A program made the position numbers and the translations under genes. This document shows positions 45,018 through 56,569 of a DNA stretch of 64,000 nucleotides, piece after piece. Positions within the stretch are counted from its first letter, which is position 1. Every line of letters starts with the position of its first letter. The notes below the pieces were generated by a model. The model searched no databases, was not told the DNA's origin, and saw only the letters and a list, made by a program, of their open reading frames with translations. The DNA is from Herbinix hemicellulosilytica. Lineage in GTDB: Bacteria; Bacillota; Clostridia; Lachnospirales; Lachnospiraceae. Where the stretch lies: the NCBI RefSeq assembly GCF_002904165.1, contig NZ_CVTD020000028.1:20676-84675 (forward strand), given 5' to 3'.

Positions 45018-46337
45018 ATGGCAAATAATTCTGAAAAGAAAACGTACCACTTTGATACACAAAGACTGCGGGCAGGATATGAACCCAAAGATCACAATTA
45101 TGCGGTATCCGTACCCATTTATCAGACAGCGGCTTACGATTTTCGGGATGTGAAGCATGCAAAGGCCCTCTTTGGCCTTCAGGAAACGGGATTCCTTTAT
45201 ACCAGGATAGGTAATCCTACGGTAAATGTGCTGGAGCAAAGGGCGGCTGTCCTTGATAAAGCTGCCGGTGCTATAGCTCTGGCCTCGGGTATGGCGGCTA
45301 TCAGCTATGCCCTGTTAAACATAGCGGAAGGCGGAGGAAGGATTTTGGTTTCGCCATATCTGTACGGCGGCACTATAGACAGCTTTAAAAAGCTGTACCA
45401 TAAATTCGGTATCAGCATCGACTATGCAGAAAATATAGAAAATCCCGAAAAACTTGCTGATGAAATAAAGCCTGATACCAAAGCTATTTTTGTAGAAAGC
45501 ATAAGTAATCCCAGTGCCGTTTTACTGGATATTGACGCTATCGCAAGAGTGGCCCATGACCATGGGATACCGCTAGTTGTGGATAATACTGTCGCAACAC
45601 CTTATCTGTTTAATCCTATTGAGCATGGGGCAGATATTGTGGTTTACTCCGCAACAAAAGGTTTTTGCGGACACGGAAATGTCTTAGCAGGTTTAATTTT
45701 AGAAAGCGGAAAATTTAATTGGAGAGAGGATAAGTTTCCGCAGTTTTATGAAAAACATTATACACTCAGAGATCCGGACGGCAACTACCGTAGTTTTATT
45801 GAAGTTTTTCCCGAAACGCCTTTTACGGGAAGGATTCGGTTTACTTACCTTGACTTTTTCGGTGCCGTACTGTCACCTTTTGATGCGTATTTAGTCCTTA
45901 TCGGCCTTGAAACACTTTCGGAGAGGGTATCAAAGCAGGTTCAAAATGCCAAGGCTTTGGCGGAATATTTAAGTAACCACGAGGCTGTTGAGTGGGTAAG
46001 ATACCCTTCTTTAAAAGATAGTCCCTACTATAACCTTGCCGAAAGGGATTTTAAGAAAGGGGCCGGAGGAATTCTGGCTTTCGGTTTTAAAGGAACGGAT
46101 GCCCAGAGGGAAACTTTCCTTAATAGCCTGGAACTGTTCCATTATCATGTCAATATAGGGGATGCCAGAAGCCTTATAGTAAATTCCCCTCAAACCACCC
46201 ACAGCATGCTTGAGCCCAAAGAAAAAGAAAAGGCTCACATCCCTGAAAACCTTATTCGCATATCGGCAGGCCTGGAAGATATTAACGACCTTATATCCGA
46301 TCTGGAGCAGGCCTTTAAACAGGCATTACATAAATAG
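45018..46337 (+). CDS. metY: O-acetylhomoserine sulfhydrylase (MetY type)
   Basis: 439 aa, the long form typical of O-acetyl-L-homoserine (thiol)-lyase. PLP lysine in VYSATKGFCGHGN, YTRIGNPT, ALASGMAAI, VVDNTVATPYLF, LIVNSPQTTHSML. It makes homocysteine from sulfide or methionine directly from methanethiol plus O-acetylhomoserine. In Rhodospirillum the Mar nitrogenase-like system feeds methanethiol to just this reaction. GFC replaces the more usual FIG/YIG after the PLP lysine, near the active site. AAAGGAG precedes the ATG. Confidence 0.92.
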   Translation: MANNSEKKTYHFDTQRLRAGYEPKDHNYAVSVPIYQTAAYDFRDVKHAKALFGLQETGFLYTRIGNPTVNVLEQRAAVLDKAAGAIALASGMAAISYALLNIAEGGGRILVSPYLYGGTIDSFKKLYHKFGISIDYAENIENPEKLADEIKPDTKAIFVESISNPSAVLLDIDAIARVAHDHGIPLVVDNTVATPYLFNPIEHGADIVVYSATKGFCGHGNVLAGLILESGKFNWREDKFPQFYEKHYTLRDPDGNYRSFIEVFPETPFTGRIRFTYLDFFGAVLSPFDAYLVLIGLETLSERVSKQVQNAKALAEYLSNHEAVEWVRYPSLKDSPYYNLAERDFKKGAGGILAFGFKGTDAQRETFLNSLELFHYHVNIGDARSLIVNSPQTTHSMLEPKEKEKAHIPENLIRISAGLEDINDLISDLEQAFKQALHK

Positions 46338-46365
46338 AAATATTTTTAAGGAGAGTGATGAGGAT

Positions 46366-47433
46366 ATGAATAATAATTTGATTATAAAAAACGTTAAAAA
46401 ACTTATAAGCGCTATTCTGCTTCTTGTCGTTATTACCGGAATATTGGCAGGATGCGGCAATAGCAAAAATAAAGAAGCCGCAAGCCAAAATAATACGGAG
46501 TTTAAATACGGAAAAATTGATATTCCCGGCAAACAAGGCTCTTTGTGCGCCGCACCTATTTATATTGCTTACGAAAAAGGCTTTTTTAAAGAAGAAGGTT
46601 TTGACGTAAACCTTATATCGGCAGATACCGAGACCCGAAAAATCGGTCTTAACAACGGAACCATACCTATTGTTAACGGAGATTTTCAGTTCTTCCCTTC
46701 AATAGAAAATGATGTAAAAGTAAAAGTTGTAGACGGCCTTCACTATGGATGTATAAAGCTTTTGGTTCCTAAGGATTCTCCTATTCAGGGGGTAGAAGAT
46801 TTAAGAGGCAAGAAAATAAGCGTTGATGAAATCGGAGGAACACCTCATCAGGTGGCTGCCGTATGGCTTGAGAAAAACGGTATATCCGCAAGAGAGGAGG
46901 ACAAAGAAGTAACCTTCCTTCCTTTTGATGACGGAAACCTTGCCGTGGAAGCCTTAAGAAAGGGCGAAGTGGATGTGGCAGCCCTTTGGGATCCATACGC
47001 TTCCGTTCAAGAAAAAACCGGGGATTACCGTGTAATCCTTGATATATCGGTGGATGAACCTTTTGCGGGAAAATACTGCTGCTTCCTATATGCTTCCGAA
47101 AAGCTTCTGAACGAAAAACCTGAGCATGTGGCAGCCCTTCTTCGCGCTTACAGGAAAGCTCAGGACTGGATTGCCAAGAATCCTGAAGAAACGGTAGATA
47201 TAATCATTAACGGCAAGTACTCGCAGATAGAAGACAGGGAACTGGCCATAGAACTAATAAAGAACTACAGATATCCTACCTTTGAAGATAGGGAAAAGAA
47301 TCCGGGTCAGGTAAGGGAAAATGTTCAATATTTTGCTGAGCAGCTGCATCAGATAGGTTATCTAAGTACCGACCCGGAAAGCTTTACCGAAAAAGCTTAT
47401 GCAGATGTTGACGTAAGTTTGGATATAGATTAA
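46366..47433 (+). CDS. SsuA/TauA-type substrate-binding lipoprotein
   Basis: 355 aa. Lipoprotein signal with lipobox LAGC, Cys30. The mature part follows the NMT1/SsuA-like pattern: PIYIAYEKGFFKEEGFDVNLI, DLRGKKISVDEIGGTPHQVA, ALRKGEVDVAALWDPYAS. The family binds nitrate, sulfonates, taurine, thiamine precursors or bicarbonate. The setting between metY and a permease/ATPase pair in a sulfur operon suggests an organosulfur ligand. The ATG at 46366 follows AAGGAGAG by about 10 bases. Confidence 0.9.
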   Translation: MNNNLIIKNVKKLISAILLLVVITGILAGCGNSKNKEAASQNNTEFKYGKIDIPGKQGSLCAAPIYIAYEKGFFKEEGFDVNLISADTETRKIGLNNGTIPIVNGDFQFFPSIENDVKVKVVDGLHYGCIKLLVPKDSPIQGVEDLRGKKISVDEIGGTPHQVAAVWLEKNGISAREEDKEVTFLPFDDGNLAVEALRKGEVDVAALWDPYASVQEKTGDYRVILDISVDEPFAGKYCCFLYASEKLLNEKPEHVAALLRAYRKAQDWIAKNPEETVDIIINGKYSQIEDRELAIELIKNYRYPTFEDREKNPGQVRENVQYFAEQLHQIGYLSTDPESFTEKAYADVDVSLDID

Positions 47434-47514
47434 GTTCCGGGATTGCCTCCGCCCGGTAATGAACAGTTACCGGGCAAATTTTTCCGGGAGGTTTTAAAAT
47501 AGGAGGAATTGATT

Positions 47515-48578
47515 ATGGGAAATGTATCACAAAATTACACATCAGCCCTCCCCATAATAAAGTCAAAGTTAAGTAAGAAAGGCCAAAAATTGATATCTAA
47601 AAAAGAATGGCCGGTTTATTTTATCTTAACTCTTGCGGGATTTGCCACAGCCATTGCTTCCAATGCTTTTATAAAGCAAATAGCGGATGTGGAAATAAAA
47701 GTTTACAATGTTGCAGGAATTAACCTTACCTTTAACACATTTTACAGGTTTGTTCTGGGTTTGCTGATACTTATATACGGGATATCCGGCATATATTCCT
47801 ATTTTGATCCCATAAGAAGGTCAAACTTCGCATACAGGGCGCCATTTCGCTTTGCGGTAGGTATAGGTTTGGGATTATGGGATTTTTTAGGCACCAAACT
47901 GCTTTTGCTTCCCCAGCCGTTTTTCCCGGGGCCTGCAAAAATCCTTGAGGCTTTTATTATGGAAGGAGACTTTATATGGGAAAATACCCTTTATTCCTTA
48001 AGGCTTTTTGTTGTCGGGTTTAGCCTGGGAGTTGTGTTTGGTATTGGTACCGGAATCTTAATAGGCTGGTTTCCGAAAGTATATTATTGGGTATATCCGG
48101 TATTAAAAATGACCGGGGTTATTCCGGCAGTCGCCTGGATGCCGTTTGCACTAACCTTATTTCCTACCCCATTTATGGCGGCGGTCTTTCTAATAATAAT
48201 CTGCGCCTGGTTTTCCATAGCAGGCTTAACTGCCCAGGGGATCCAGTCCACGCCTAAAGCACAGCTTGAAGTGGCAAAAACTTTAGGAGCCAAAACATCA
48301 TTTTTAGTATTTCACGTTGCAGTCCCTCATGCCATGCCACAGATTTTCACCGGTATATCCAATGCCAACGGCTTTGCCTTTACAACCCTTGTTATGGCTG
48401 AAATGATGGGGCAGCCCGGAGGCCTGGGGTATTATATAAATTTAAGTAAAGTGTGGTCGGCTTACTATAAGGTATTTGCTTCCATCCTGGTTATGGCTAT
48501 ACTGTTTAGCCTGATAATGAAAATAATAGCTAAGATAAGAGACCGTGTTTTGCGTTGGCAGAAAGGTTGGGTGAAGGA

Positions 48579-48582
<4 letters not shown>
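47515..48582 (+). CDS. SsuC/TauC-type ABC permease with N-terminal extension
   Basis: 355 aa, about 100 longer than usual SsuC. The extra N-terminus has two membrane segments (about 31-50, 80-98). The transport core starts near FPGPAKILEAF and has the EAA-like loop AQLEVAKTLGAKTSFLVFHVAVPHAMPQIFTG (shown here in pieces of one stretch at about 255-285), the coupling helix for the ATPase. ATG 47515 chosen as AGGAGG is 8 bases upstream. Its stop overlaps the ATPase start (ATGA). Confidence 0.92.
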
Positions 48583-50254
<1,672 letters not shown>

Positions 50255-50297
50255 AAGTTGGAATATGTTTTTAACCGAAATATACGGATAAAGGATG

Positions 50298-50330
50298 CAC
50301 ATAGTGTATAAAACGCACTATGTGTTTTTT
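50298..50330 (+). terminator. Intrinsic terminator closing the nitrogenase-like operon
   Basis: Perfect 9-bp stem CACATAGTG (50298-50306) / CACTATGTG (50316-50324), 9-nt loop, then TTTTTT. Confidence 0.92.
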
Positions 50331-50491
50331 ATTGCTTTCGGCATGGTTGTAATTAAGAACCGGTGATCCGGCTATTTTTATAACGGTTATGGATAATGCG
50401 GTTAAGATAAGGATTTTTTGATTGCAATTATTTTTTATTACTGTTTGATGAAAAGCTTTATTTTTAGAAAAATATATGTTTTCATTAATAG

Positions 50492-50659
50492 AATAGTTTC
50501 ACGGAGGAAGAAAAATTTGATAAAATATATTTGTCCCATGGTTTTAGTACGGCTCAAAGATATAATGGAATGGTTAATGTCATTAAAGTCTGTGAAGATA
50601 TCATAGCAGGATGTCGGACGATACTACTTCTAACTTCAAGGGAAAAACAGCTTATATAG
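50492..50659 (+). pseudogene. Possible gene remnant before the GH3 gene
   Basis: A short open stretch reads EEEKFDKIYLSHGFSTAQRYNG, then MVNVIKVCEDIIAGCRTIL, with no good start and stops just upstream. It looks like ordinary protein with a hydrolase-like YLSHG segment (perhaps the C-terminal part of a metallo-beta-lactamase-fold protein), but I cannot place it firmly. The rest of the 50331-50770 gap is AT-rich without other signals. Confidence 0.35.
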
Positions 50660-50770
50660 AAAAAGACTTTAATGAATATAAGCAAATACTGTATGGTGGT
50701 TTGGGTAATATGGTTTGTAACAAGGATAAAATATTTGCAAATAATAAAAAGCAAAAAGGATGGGGGTATT

Positions 50771-53428
50771 ATGAAAAAATATAAAGCATTAAAAAATCAT
50801 GAAATGAGCCTTATGGAAAAAGAACATATGGAAATTGTCCGTAAAATGGCAGCGGAATGTATGGTGTTGCTGGAAAATGACGGTGTACTGCCGCTTACAG
50901 TCAGTGGGGGAAATATTGCTCTTTACGGGAATGGGGCCAGAAGGACTGTAAAGGGCGGTACAGGTTCGGGGGATGTCAATTCAAGAACGGTAATAAATAT
51001 AGAACATGGACTGGAAAAAGCCGGCTTTAATATAACAACAAAATCCTGGCTGGATAATTTTGATAAAATAGTAGCTTCAGCTAAAGAGGCCTATTTGAAA
51101 GAATTGGATAAGCTATCGGAAAGTACGGGTATCTCGGCAACAATGCTTTCTATGTTTGATTATCCCTTTAGAGAACCTCAGGTACCATTAATTACAAAAG
51201 AAGATGTTGATAAATCTGATACCGACACCGCTATATACGTAATTGGAAGGATTTCCGGAGAAGGGAAGGATCGCTGCTGTCAGGAAGGCGATTATCTGCT
51301 TTATGCCAATGAAATTGAAAATATTAAATTTATTTCTGAAAAATATAAAAAATGTATTGTTTTATTAAATACCGGAGGGGTAATAGATACTAAAGCTTTA
51401 AAGTCAATTCGTGGAATAAATGCAATAATGTATGTAGGACAGGCAGGAAATATCACCGGTCTTGCAGTAGCTGACGCACTTCTTGGTATTACTGCGCCTT
51501 CAGGAAAGTTGGCAGATACATGGGCATTAGATTATTGGGATTATCCTTCGTCAAAAAGTTTTAGCCTTAATGATGATAATGACGATGATGAGTATTATAC
51601 CGAAGGTATTTATGTAGGATATCGTTATTTTGATACATTTAATGTAACACCAAGTTATTGTTTTGGATACGGTAAATCTTATACCGAATTTGAAATTAAG
51701 ACTATTGATATAACAGCTGACTCTGATGTGATCTCATTAACTGTAAAGGTAACTAATACCGGAAACCGCTATTCCGGCAAAGAAGTTGTTCAGGTTTACT
51801 ATTCAGCTCCGAAAGGAGATATAGAAAAGCCCTATCAGGAATTGGCTGCTTTCGCAAAAACGAAACTGTTGGCACCGGGAGAAAGCCAGGTCCTTGTAAT
51901 TGAATATAAATTAACTTCAATGGCTTCTTATAGCGAAAAAAAAGCTGCCTGGATTATGGAAGCAGGGGAATATTTAATTAGGGTAGGAAACAGTTCCAGA
52001 AATACCAGGGTGGAAGGCGTTATAGTTATAAACAGGGATCTTATAATATCAAAACATGAAAATCTTTTCAGAAGCGACCTGCCTTTTGAAATCAGCTCTA
52101 AAGGAAAACAGCCTTATTCCTATCCAACGCAGGAGCATGAAAAGAAAAGTGCAAAAAGAATTATTGTAGATGTCACAAATATAAATACGGAGAAAATTGT
52201 ATATAAGAGAGAAAAGCCTATATATTGTAATAAATCAAACGACAGAAAATTTACAATGGATGACGTTATGGCGGGTAATATATCTCTTGAAGACCTGGTA
52301 GCCCAGCTTACCGTAGAAGAGATGGCTAACTTGTGTGTGGGTTCCAAACGAGGAGAAAAAGAAGAGCAGTCTATAATAGGAAATGCTTCTAATATAGTCC
52401 CGGGAGCTGCAGGAGATACGACATCATTGCTTAGTTCAGACAGAAAAATACCTAACATGATTATGGCAGATGGACCTGCAGGCCTGAGGTTAAATCCTCA
52501 TTTTATCACCGATGCTGACGGAAATCTGTTGTCCGGGGGTGAAGTGTTTGGAGAATTCAGATTAGAGTCAGAATCAAATGAAGAAATATCTGATGATGCT
52601 GTCCATTATTATCAATATTGTACCGCATTACCGGTTGCTTCATTGCTGGCTTCATCGTGGGACATGGACTTGATAGAGAAAGCCGGTGATTTAGTAGGAA
52701 AAGAAATGCTTCAGTTTGGAGTTACTCTATGGCTGGCACCGGGAATGAATATACACAGAAATCCGCTGTGTGGCAGGAATTTTGAGTATTATTCCGAGGA
52801 TCCTTTATTTACCGGAATGTGTGCCTCTGCGATTACAAAAGGTGTTCAGAAACATCCCGGTATAGGTACTACTATAAAACATTTTGCTGCTAACAATCAG
52901 GAAAATAACAGATTTTATTCAAATTCTCATGTCAGCGAAAGGGCTTTAAGAGAAATATATTTAAAAGGATTTGAAATAGCTGTAAAAACATCTCAACCTA
53001 TGGCTGTTATGTCGTCATATAATTTGCTTAACGGTGTGCATACTGCTAACAGCTATGAACTGTTAACTTCGCTTTTGAGAGATGAGTGGGGATTTAAAGG
53101 ACTGGTAATGACAGATTGGTTTGCCACTCATAATACTGATTTCTTAACAGGAAAAAAAGAAAGAAAATATCCTGCTTCTTCTTCACCGTTATGTATTAAA
53201 GCGGGTAATGACCTAATTATGCCCGGAGGACAAAAGGATGTTGATGAAATTATTAGGGCTGTTTATAAAGAAGAAGGAGAAGGGACTTATAAAATAACAT
53301 TAGAAGAACTGCAGTACTGCGCATTAAATATTCTACGAATTATTTTGCAGTCATCCTGTTATGAAAATGCAAAACCATATATAGAGCAGTTTGGAGAACT
53401 GCCCTGGGTAATCAGGGTCAATAATTGA
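50771..53428 (+). CDS. Glycoside hydrolase family 3 with reversed domain order
   Basis: 885 aa, no signal peptide, so cytoplasmic. The order is inverted relative to most GH3 enzymes. The alpha/beta sandwich comes first (MVLLENDGVLPL, then GTGSGDVNSR, which usually lies C-terminal). A fibronectin III-like domain follows (about 330-450: VTNTGNRYSGKEVVQVYYSAP). The TIM barrel comes last, with MADGPAGLRLNP near 566, IKHFAANNQENNR and the nucleophile Asp782 in VMTDWFATH. Such swapped beta-glucosidases are known in rumen Butyrivibrio and Ruminococcus. Likely substrates are imported beta-gluco- or xylo-oligosaccharides. ATG at 50771 preceded by a G-rich site. Confidence 0.93.
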   Translation: MKKYKALKNHEMSLMEKEHMEIVRKMAAECMVLLENDGVLPLTVSGGNIALYGNGARRTVKGGTGSGDVNSRTVINIEHGLEKAGFNITTKSWLDNFDKIVASAKEAYLKELDKLSESTGISATMLSMFDYPFREPQVPLITKEDVDKSDTDTAIYVIGRISGEGKDRCCQEGDYLLYANEIENIKFISEKYKKCIVLLNTGGVIDTKALKSIRGINAIMYVGQAGNITGLAVADALLGITAPSGKLADTWALDYWDYPSSKSFSLNDDNDDDEYYTEGIYVGYRYFDTFNVTPSYCFGYGKSYTEFEIKTIDITADSDVISLTVKVTNTGNRYSGKEVVQVYYSAPKGDIEKPYQELAAFAKTKLLAPGESQVLVIEYKLTSMASYSEKKAAWIMEAGEYLIRVGNSSRNTRVEGVIVINRDLIISKHENLFRSDLPFEISSKGKQPYSYPTQEHEKKSAKRIIVDVTNINTEKIVYKREKPIYCNKSNDRKFTMDDVMAGNISLEDLVAQLTVEEMANLCVGSKRGEKEEQSIIGNASNIVPGAAGDTTSLLSSDRKIPNMIMADGPAGLRLNPHFITDADGNLLSGGEVFGEFRLESESNEEISDDAVHYYQYCTALPVASLLASSWDMDLIEKAGDLVGKEMLQFGVTLWLAPGMNIHRNPLCGRNFEYYSEDPLFTGMCASAITKGVQKHPGIGTTIKHFAANNQENNRFYSNSHVSERALREIYLKGFEIAVKTSQPMAVMSSYNLLNGVHTANSYELLTSLLRDEWGFKGLVMTDWFATHNTDFLTGKKERKYPASSSPLCIKAGNDLIMPGGQKDVDEIIRAVYKEEGEGTYKITLEELQYCALNILRIILQSSCYENAKPYIEQFGELPWVIRVNN

Positions 53429-53483
53429 ATTATAATTGGCAGAAAATAAATCAATTTAAAGCAGCCAAATAAAATGAATGGAA

Positions 53484-53520
53484 TTAAGCATCGGCCTTTG
53501 GGCTGATGCTTAATTTGTAT
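53484..53520 (+). terminator. Terminator-like hairpin after the GH3 gene
   Basis: TTAAGCATC (53484-53492) pairs with GATGCTTAA (53505-53513), extended inward by GGCC/GGCT; TTTGTAT follows. Typical position, 55 bp behind the stop. Confidence 0.7.
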
Positions 53521-53748
53521 ATAACCGGATCAATTAGAAAAAGCTTGAGGGATATGAGAATTGGATCTATGTTGTGATTAGCGATTATAAATTTGTTTAC
53601 ACATTTATATTATAATGATATAATCATCAAAGGTAAAAATCACCAGTAAATTTGGTTATGAATTTTAAAAAGTATTTTCTTATACATACGAAAGAGAAGC
53701 AGGATAAGAGCAATTATACATAAAAAGAATTGCAGGAGGAAATAAGAC

Positions 53749-53880
53749 ATGAAATTAGCCGATATGACCTGGGATGAGGTGCGAAGGTACCTTAAAAAAA
53801 AGACAGTCTTATAATACCTGTAGGAACCTGTGAGCAGCATGGATATCATTTGCCAATTTATGAATGTTTAGTTAAACAGA
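53749..53880 (+). pseudogene. Frameshifted fragment of a creatininase-family amidohydrolase
   Basis: AGGAGGA and ATG start a frame MKLADMTWDEVRRYLKKKTVL that stops, but shifting frame in the following run of eight A gives IIPVGTCEQHGYHLPI, the second half of the conserved creatininase N-terminus (MTW-x-E-x2-YL ... PVGS-x-EQHG-x-HLP). Nothing recognisable follows, so the gene is both frameshifted and truncated. The remaining part of the 53430-54390 gap holds only the inverted repeat listed next. Confidence 0.8.
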
Positions 53881-53990
53881 ATAATTACAAATTACATAAT
53901 AGAATGAAAGAATTTGTGGATATATCATCGGAAAATTAGAGTCTGTGTGGATTACTTTTTGGTATAAAGGCGTAAGCTTTCGGCTTATAA

Positions 53991-54048
53991 AAAGGTGTTC
54001 CCGGATAATATCAGCAGGCATTGATGCTCTGCATACGGGAACACCTTT
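53991..54048. repeat. Perfect 13-bp inverted repeat with structured loop
   Basis: AAAGGTGTTCCCG (53991-54003) and CGGGAACACCTTT (54036-54048) flank 32 bases that can themselves pair (AGCA/TGCT, GCAG/CTGC). No T-tract beyond CTTT. Purpose unknown; could be the terminator of the lost creatininase gene or a small structured RNA. Confidence 0.7.
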
Positions 54049-54390
54049 AAAGTTTCCTGAAACAGTTAAATGAAAACATCGATAGGCTTCAAAAGTTAAT
54101 GCTACGATCAACTTTACATTGCTATTAAAAGAAAAATAAAATATTATTCTATTAGGTAAAGGTGAAGTATTTATCACGATTATTTGAGTTAATAAAAAAG
54201 CGTTTCTGAGAAATTCGTAAACTTTGGTTAAAGTAAGGGAAAAGAAAGAAGAGGTATTGAAGGTATTAGTTGAATAAATGCCTATTATAGAGAAAAGGTA
54301 TTATTTTTACGGCAGTCTTGCATCGAGCTATCAGGTTGACAGTGTACAAAAATAGGTTTTTTCTTTGTTGGCCTAAAAAGGAGGATTCTT

Positions 54391-55536
54391 ATGCCCGAAA
54401 CTTATCTTATAAACGGACAGGTCTATAAAGACCGTACATTTAAGCAAATGACAGTCGGCATTCGAAACGGAAAGATTTATTTACTTGAAGATAATGAAAA
54501 ACTTCCCGAAGGCGCTGATATTATAGATGTTGAGGGAAAAAAGATAATCCCCGGCTTTATAGATATTCACTGTCACGGAGCGGCGGGGGTGGATGTAAAC
54601 GCGGCAAGTGCCGAGGATTTGGAAAAAGTTTGCCGGACTGTAGCTAAGTACGGAACAACGTCATGGTTGGCTTCCGTTCTTACTGATACGGAGGAGCAAA
54701 CCCTATGGTGCATAGATGAGTATAATAAGTACAAAACCTTAGAGCATAAGGGAGCCAACCTTTTAGGTATACATCTGGAGGGGCCTTTTTTATGCAGTAT
54801 GTATAAGGGAGCCATGCCTGAACATTTTCTTAGGCCTTCCGATATAAGCTTGCTTAAAAAGTACCAGGATAGGGCAGAAGGAGATATCAGATACATTACG
54901 GTTTCGCCCGAGGTGGAAGGTGTTATCGAAGATATCCCGAAGATGATTGAAATGGGAATGACCGTAGCAATCGGCCATTCGGGAGCCGATTATGAAACCG
55001 CCTGGCAAGCCATCAATAACGGCGCAAAAGCCTCTACCCATACTTTTAATGCCATGAGACTGCTTCATCAGCGTCAACCTGCCATTATGGGAGCAGTATT
55101 GGAATCCGATATTTATTGCGAAGCAATCTGTGACGGAAGGCATTTGCACCCCGGTGTTGTCCGGTTACTGATTAAAGTTAAAGGGCTTGACCGGGTTATT
55201 GCGGTTACGGATTCCATTATGGCGGCAGGCTTGCCGGACGGTGAATACCGATTAGGAGTAAATAATGTTTTCGTAAAAGACGGGGATGCCAGGCTGGCAG
55301 ACGGGACCAGAGCAGGAAGTACTTTGACTCAAAATGTGGCATTGAAAAACCTTCTTGAGTTTACCGGAAGGCCCTTGGGAGAAATCATTCCCCTTCTGAC
55401 TGAAAATCCGGCAAGACTTATAAATGTATTTGACAAAAAAGGCTCGATAGAGAACGGAAAAGATGCGGATTTGGTTATTCTAGATGAAAACAACAATGTG
55501 GCGGATGTGTTTGTTTTGGGTAACAGGATTTTATAG
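54391..55536 (+). CDS. nagA: N-acetylglucosamine-6-phosphate deacetylase
   Basis: 381 aa. Removes acetate from GlcNAc-6-phosphate in amino-sugar catabolism and wall recycling. Metal and catalytic motifs: DIHCHG (HxH), GIHLEGPF (metal Glu), IGHSGADY, STHTFNAM, CDGRHLHP and catalytic Asp in VTDSIMAAG. The ATG follows AAAGGAGG. nagB is not adjacent. Confidence 0.96.
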   Translation: MPETYLINGQVYKDRTFKQMTVGIRNGKIYLLEDNEKLPEGADIIDVEGKKIIPGFIDIHCHGAAGVDVNAASAEDLEKVCRTVAKYGTTSWLASVLTDTEEQTLWCIDEYNKYKTLEHKGANLLGIHLEGPFLCSMYKGAMPEHFLRPSDISLLKKYQDRAEGDIRYITVSPEVEGVIEDIPKMIEMGMTVAIGHSGADYETAWQAINNGAKASTHTFNAMRLLHQRQPAIMGAVLESDIYCEAICDGRHLHPGVVRLLIKVKGLDRVIAVTDSIMAAGLPDGEYRLGVNNVFVKDGDARLADGTRAGSTLTQNVALKNLLEFTGRPLGEIIPLLTENPARLINVFDKKGSIENGKDADLVILDENNNVADVFVLGNRIL

Positions 55537-55677
55537 TGGATAGTACTCTTAAGAAATGCGCTTGCAGTCGGACTTTTGAAATTTAGAAAGATACAAGTTT
55601 ATACTTATGAAAGGTAAATTAAAACTGAAAAGTTGCTTATGTTTTATTTTAAAATAACATAAAGAGGGTTAATATAC

Positions 55678-56304
55678 ATGGATAAGATGAAGTCTGAATT
55701 AAAAATATGTGAATCATGCATAATGCGGTTTAAACCGGTAGTAAATGCTATAGAAGTAATTTTAAAGGAAACGGATAAAGACCCGGTTTTGGTGGCTATA
55801 GACGGCAAATGTGCAAGCGGTAAAACTACGCTGGGATATTATCTGCAGCAAATATTTGATTGCAATCTTTTTCATATGGACGACTTTTTTCTTCAAGCTC
55901 ACCAAAGAACAAAAGAACGCTTAGAAGAACCCGGCGGAAACGTGGATTATGAAAGATTTAAGGCCGAGGTACTTATGCCTCTTTTAGAAAAAAAGCCGGT
56001 TAAATATAGGACTTTCAACTGTAGTCTGCTAATGATTGATAAAGAATACGATATAAGTCCGAGGAGGCTTAATATTATAGAAGGTTCCTACAGCCAGCAT
56101 CCTTATTTTGAAAACCCTTATGATTTGCGAGTCTTTATGGATATTGATACTAAAGCTCAGACAGATAATATAAGAAAACGAAACGGAGAAGACGGGCTAG
56201 AAATTTTCTTAAACAAGTGGATACCTATGGAAAACAGGTATTTTGATTATTTTAAAGTTAGGGAAAACAGTCAGATTGTGATTGAGTGGAAAGAACTAAG
56301 ATAA
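55678..56304 (+). CDS. Uridine-kinase-like P-loop kinase
   Basis: 208 aa. P-loop VAIDGKCASGKTTLGYYL, then FHMDDFFL (the substrate-side Asp pair) and NIIEGSYSQHPYF. It resembles the nucleoside/uridine kinase fold used for small cytosolic substrates; the actual substrate is not evident. No membrane segment. Ends just before a bidirectional terminator shared with the chemotaxis receptor gene. Confidence 0.8.
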   Translation: MDKMKSELKICESCIMRFKPVVNAIEVILKETDKDPVLVAIDGKCASGKTTLGYYLQQIFDCNLFHMDDFFLQAHQRTKERLEEPGGNVDYERFKAEVLMPLLEKKPVKYRTFNCSLLMIDKEYDISPRRLNIIEGSYSQHPYFENPYDLRVFMDIDTKAQTDNIRKRNGEDGLEIFLNKWIPMENRYFDYFKVRENSQIVIEWKELR

Positions 56305-56447
56305 GAAATGAGCATTCGGTCCTGCTAAAAGCCAGTCTGGTTTTTAGTTTTGACGGGATATGTATTTATAAAGAATATTTTTAGGTAGTAGAAGAATTGG
56401 TATAAAAAGATACTATTATGTGTAAAACAAATTAGTAATTTAATTAT

Positions 56448-56511
56448 AAAAAAAGCATCATTATAAGAATGGAGTATAAGATACACTCAAGACTTATAAA
56501 TGATGCTTTTT
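56448..56511. terminator. Bidirectional terminator
   Basis: AAAAAAAGCATCATT-ATAAG (56448-56467) pairs with CTTATAAATGATGCTTTTT (56493-56511) with one bulge. The A-run on one side and T-run on the other serve both the kinase gene (+) and the chemotaxis receptor gene (-). Confidence 0.9.
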
Positions 56512-56569
56512 AAATGTTATTATTTCAGCTAAATGTTATACAGAATCTTATTAAGAGTATGTATTTGGC

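Noticed and set aside
44890..45153. 87-codon ORF overlapping the metY start
   Set aside because: Overlaps the well-supported metY frame for over 130 bp and has no ribosome binding site or family pattern.
50418..50606. 62-codon ORF before the GH3 gene
   Set aside because: Different frame from the more protein-like remnant at 50492-50659, no start signal, no motif.
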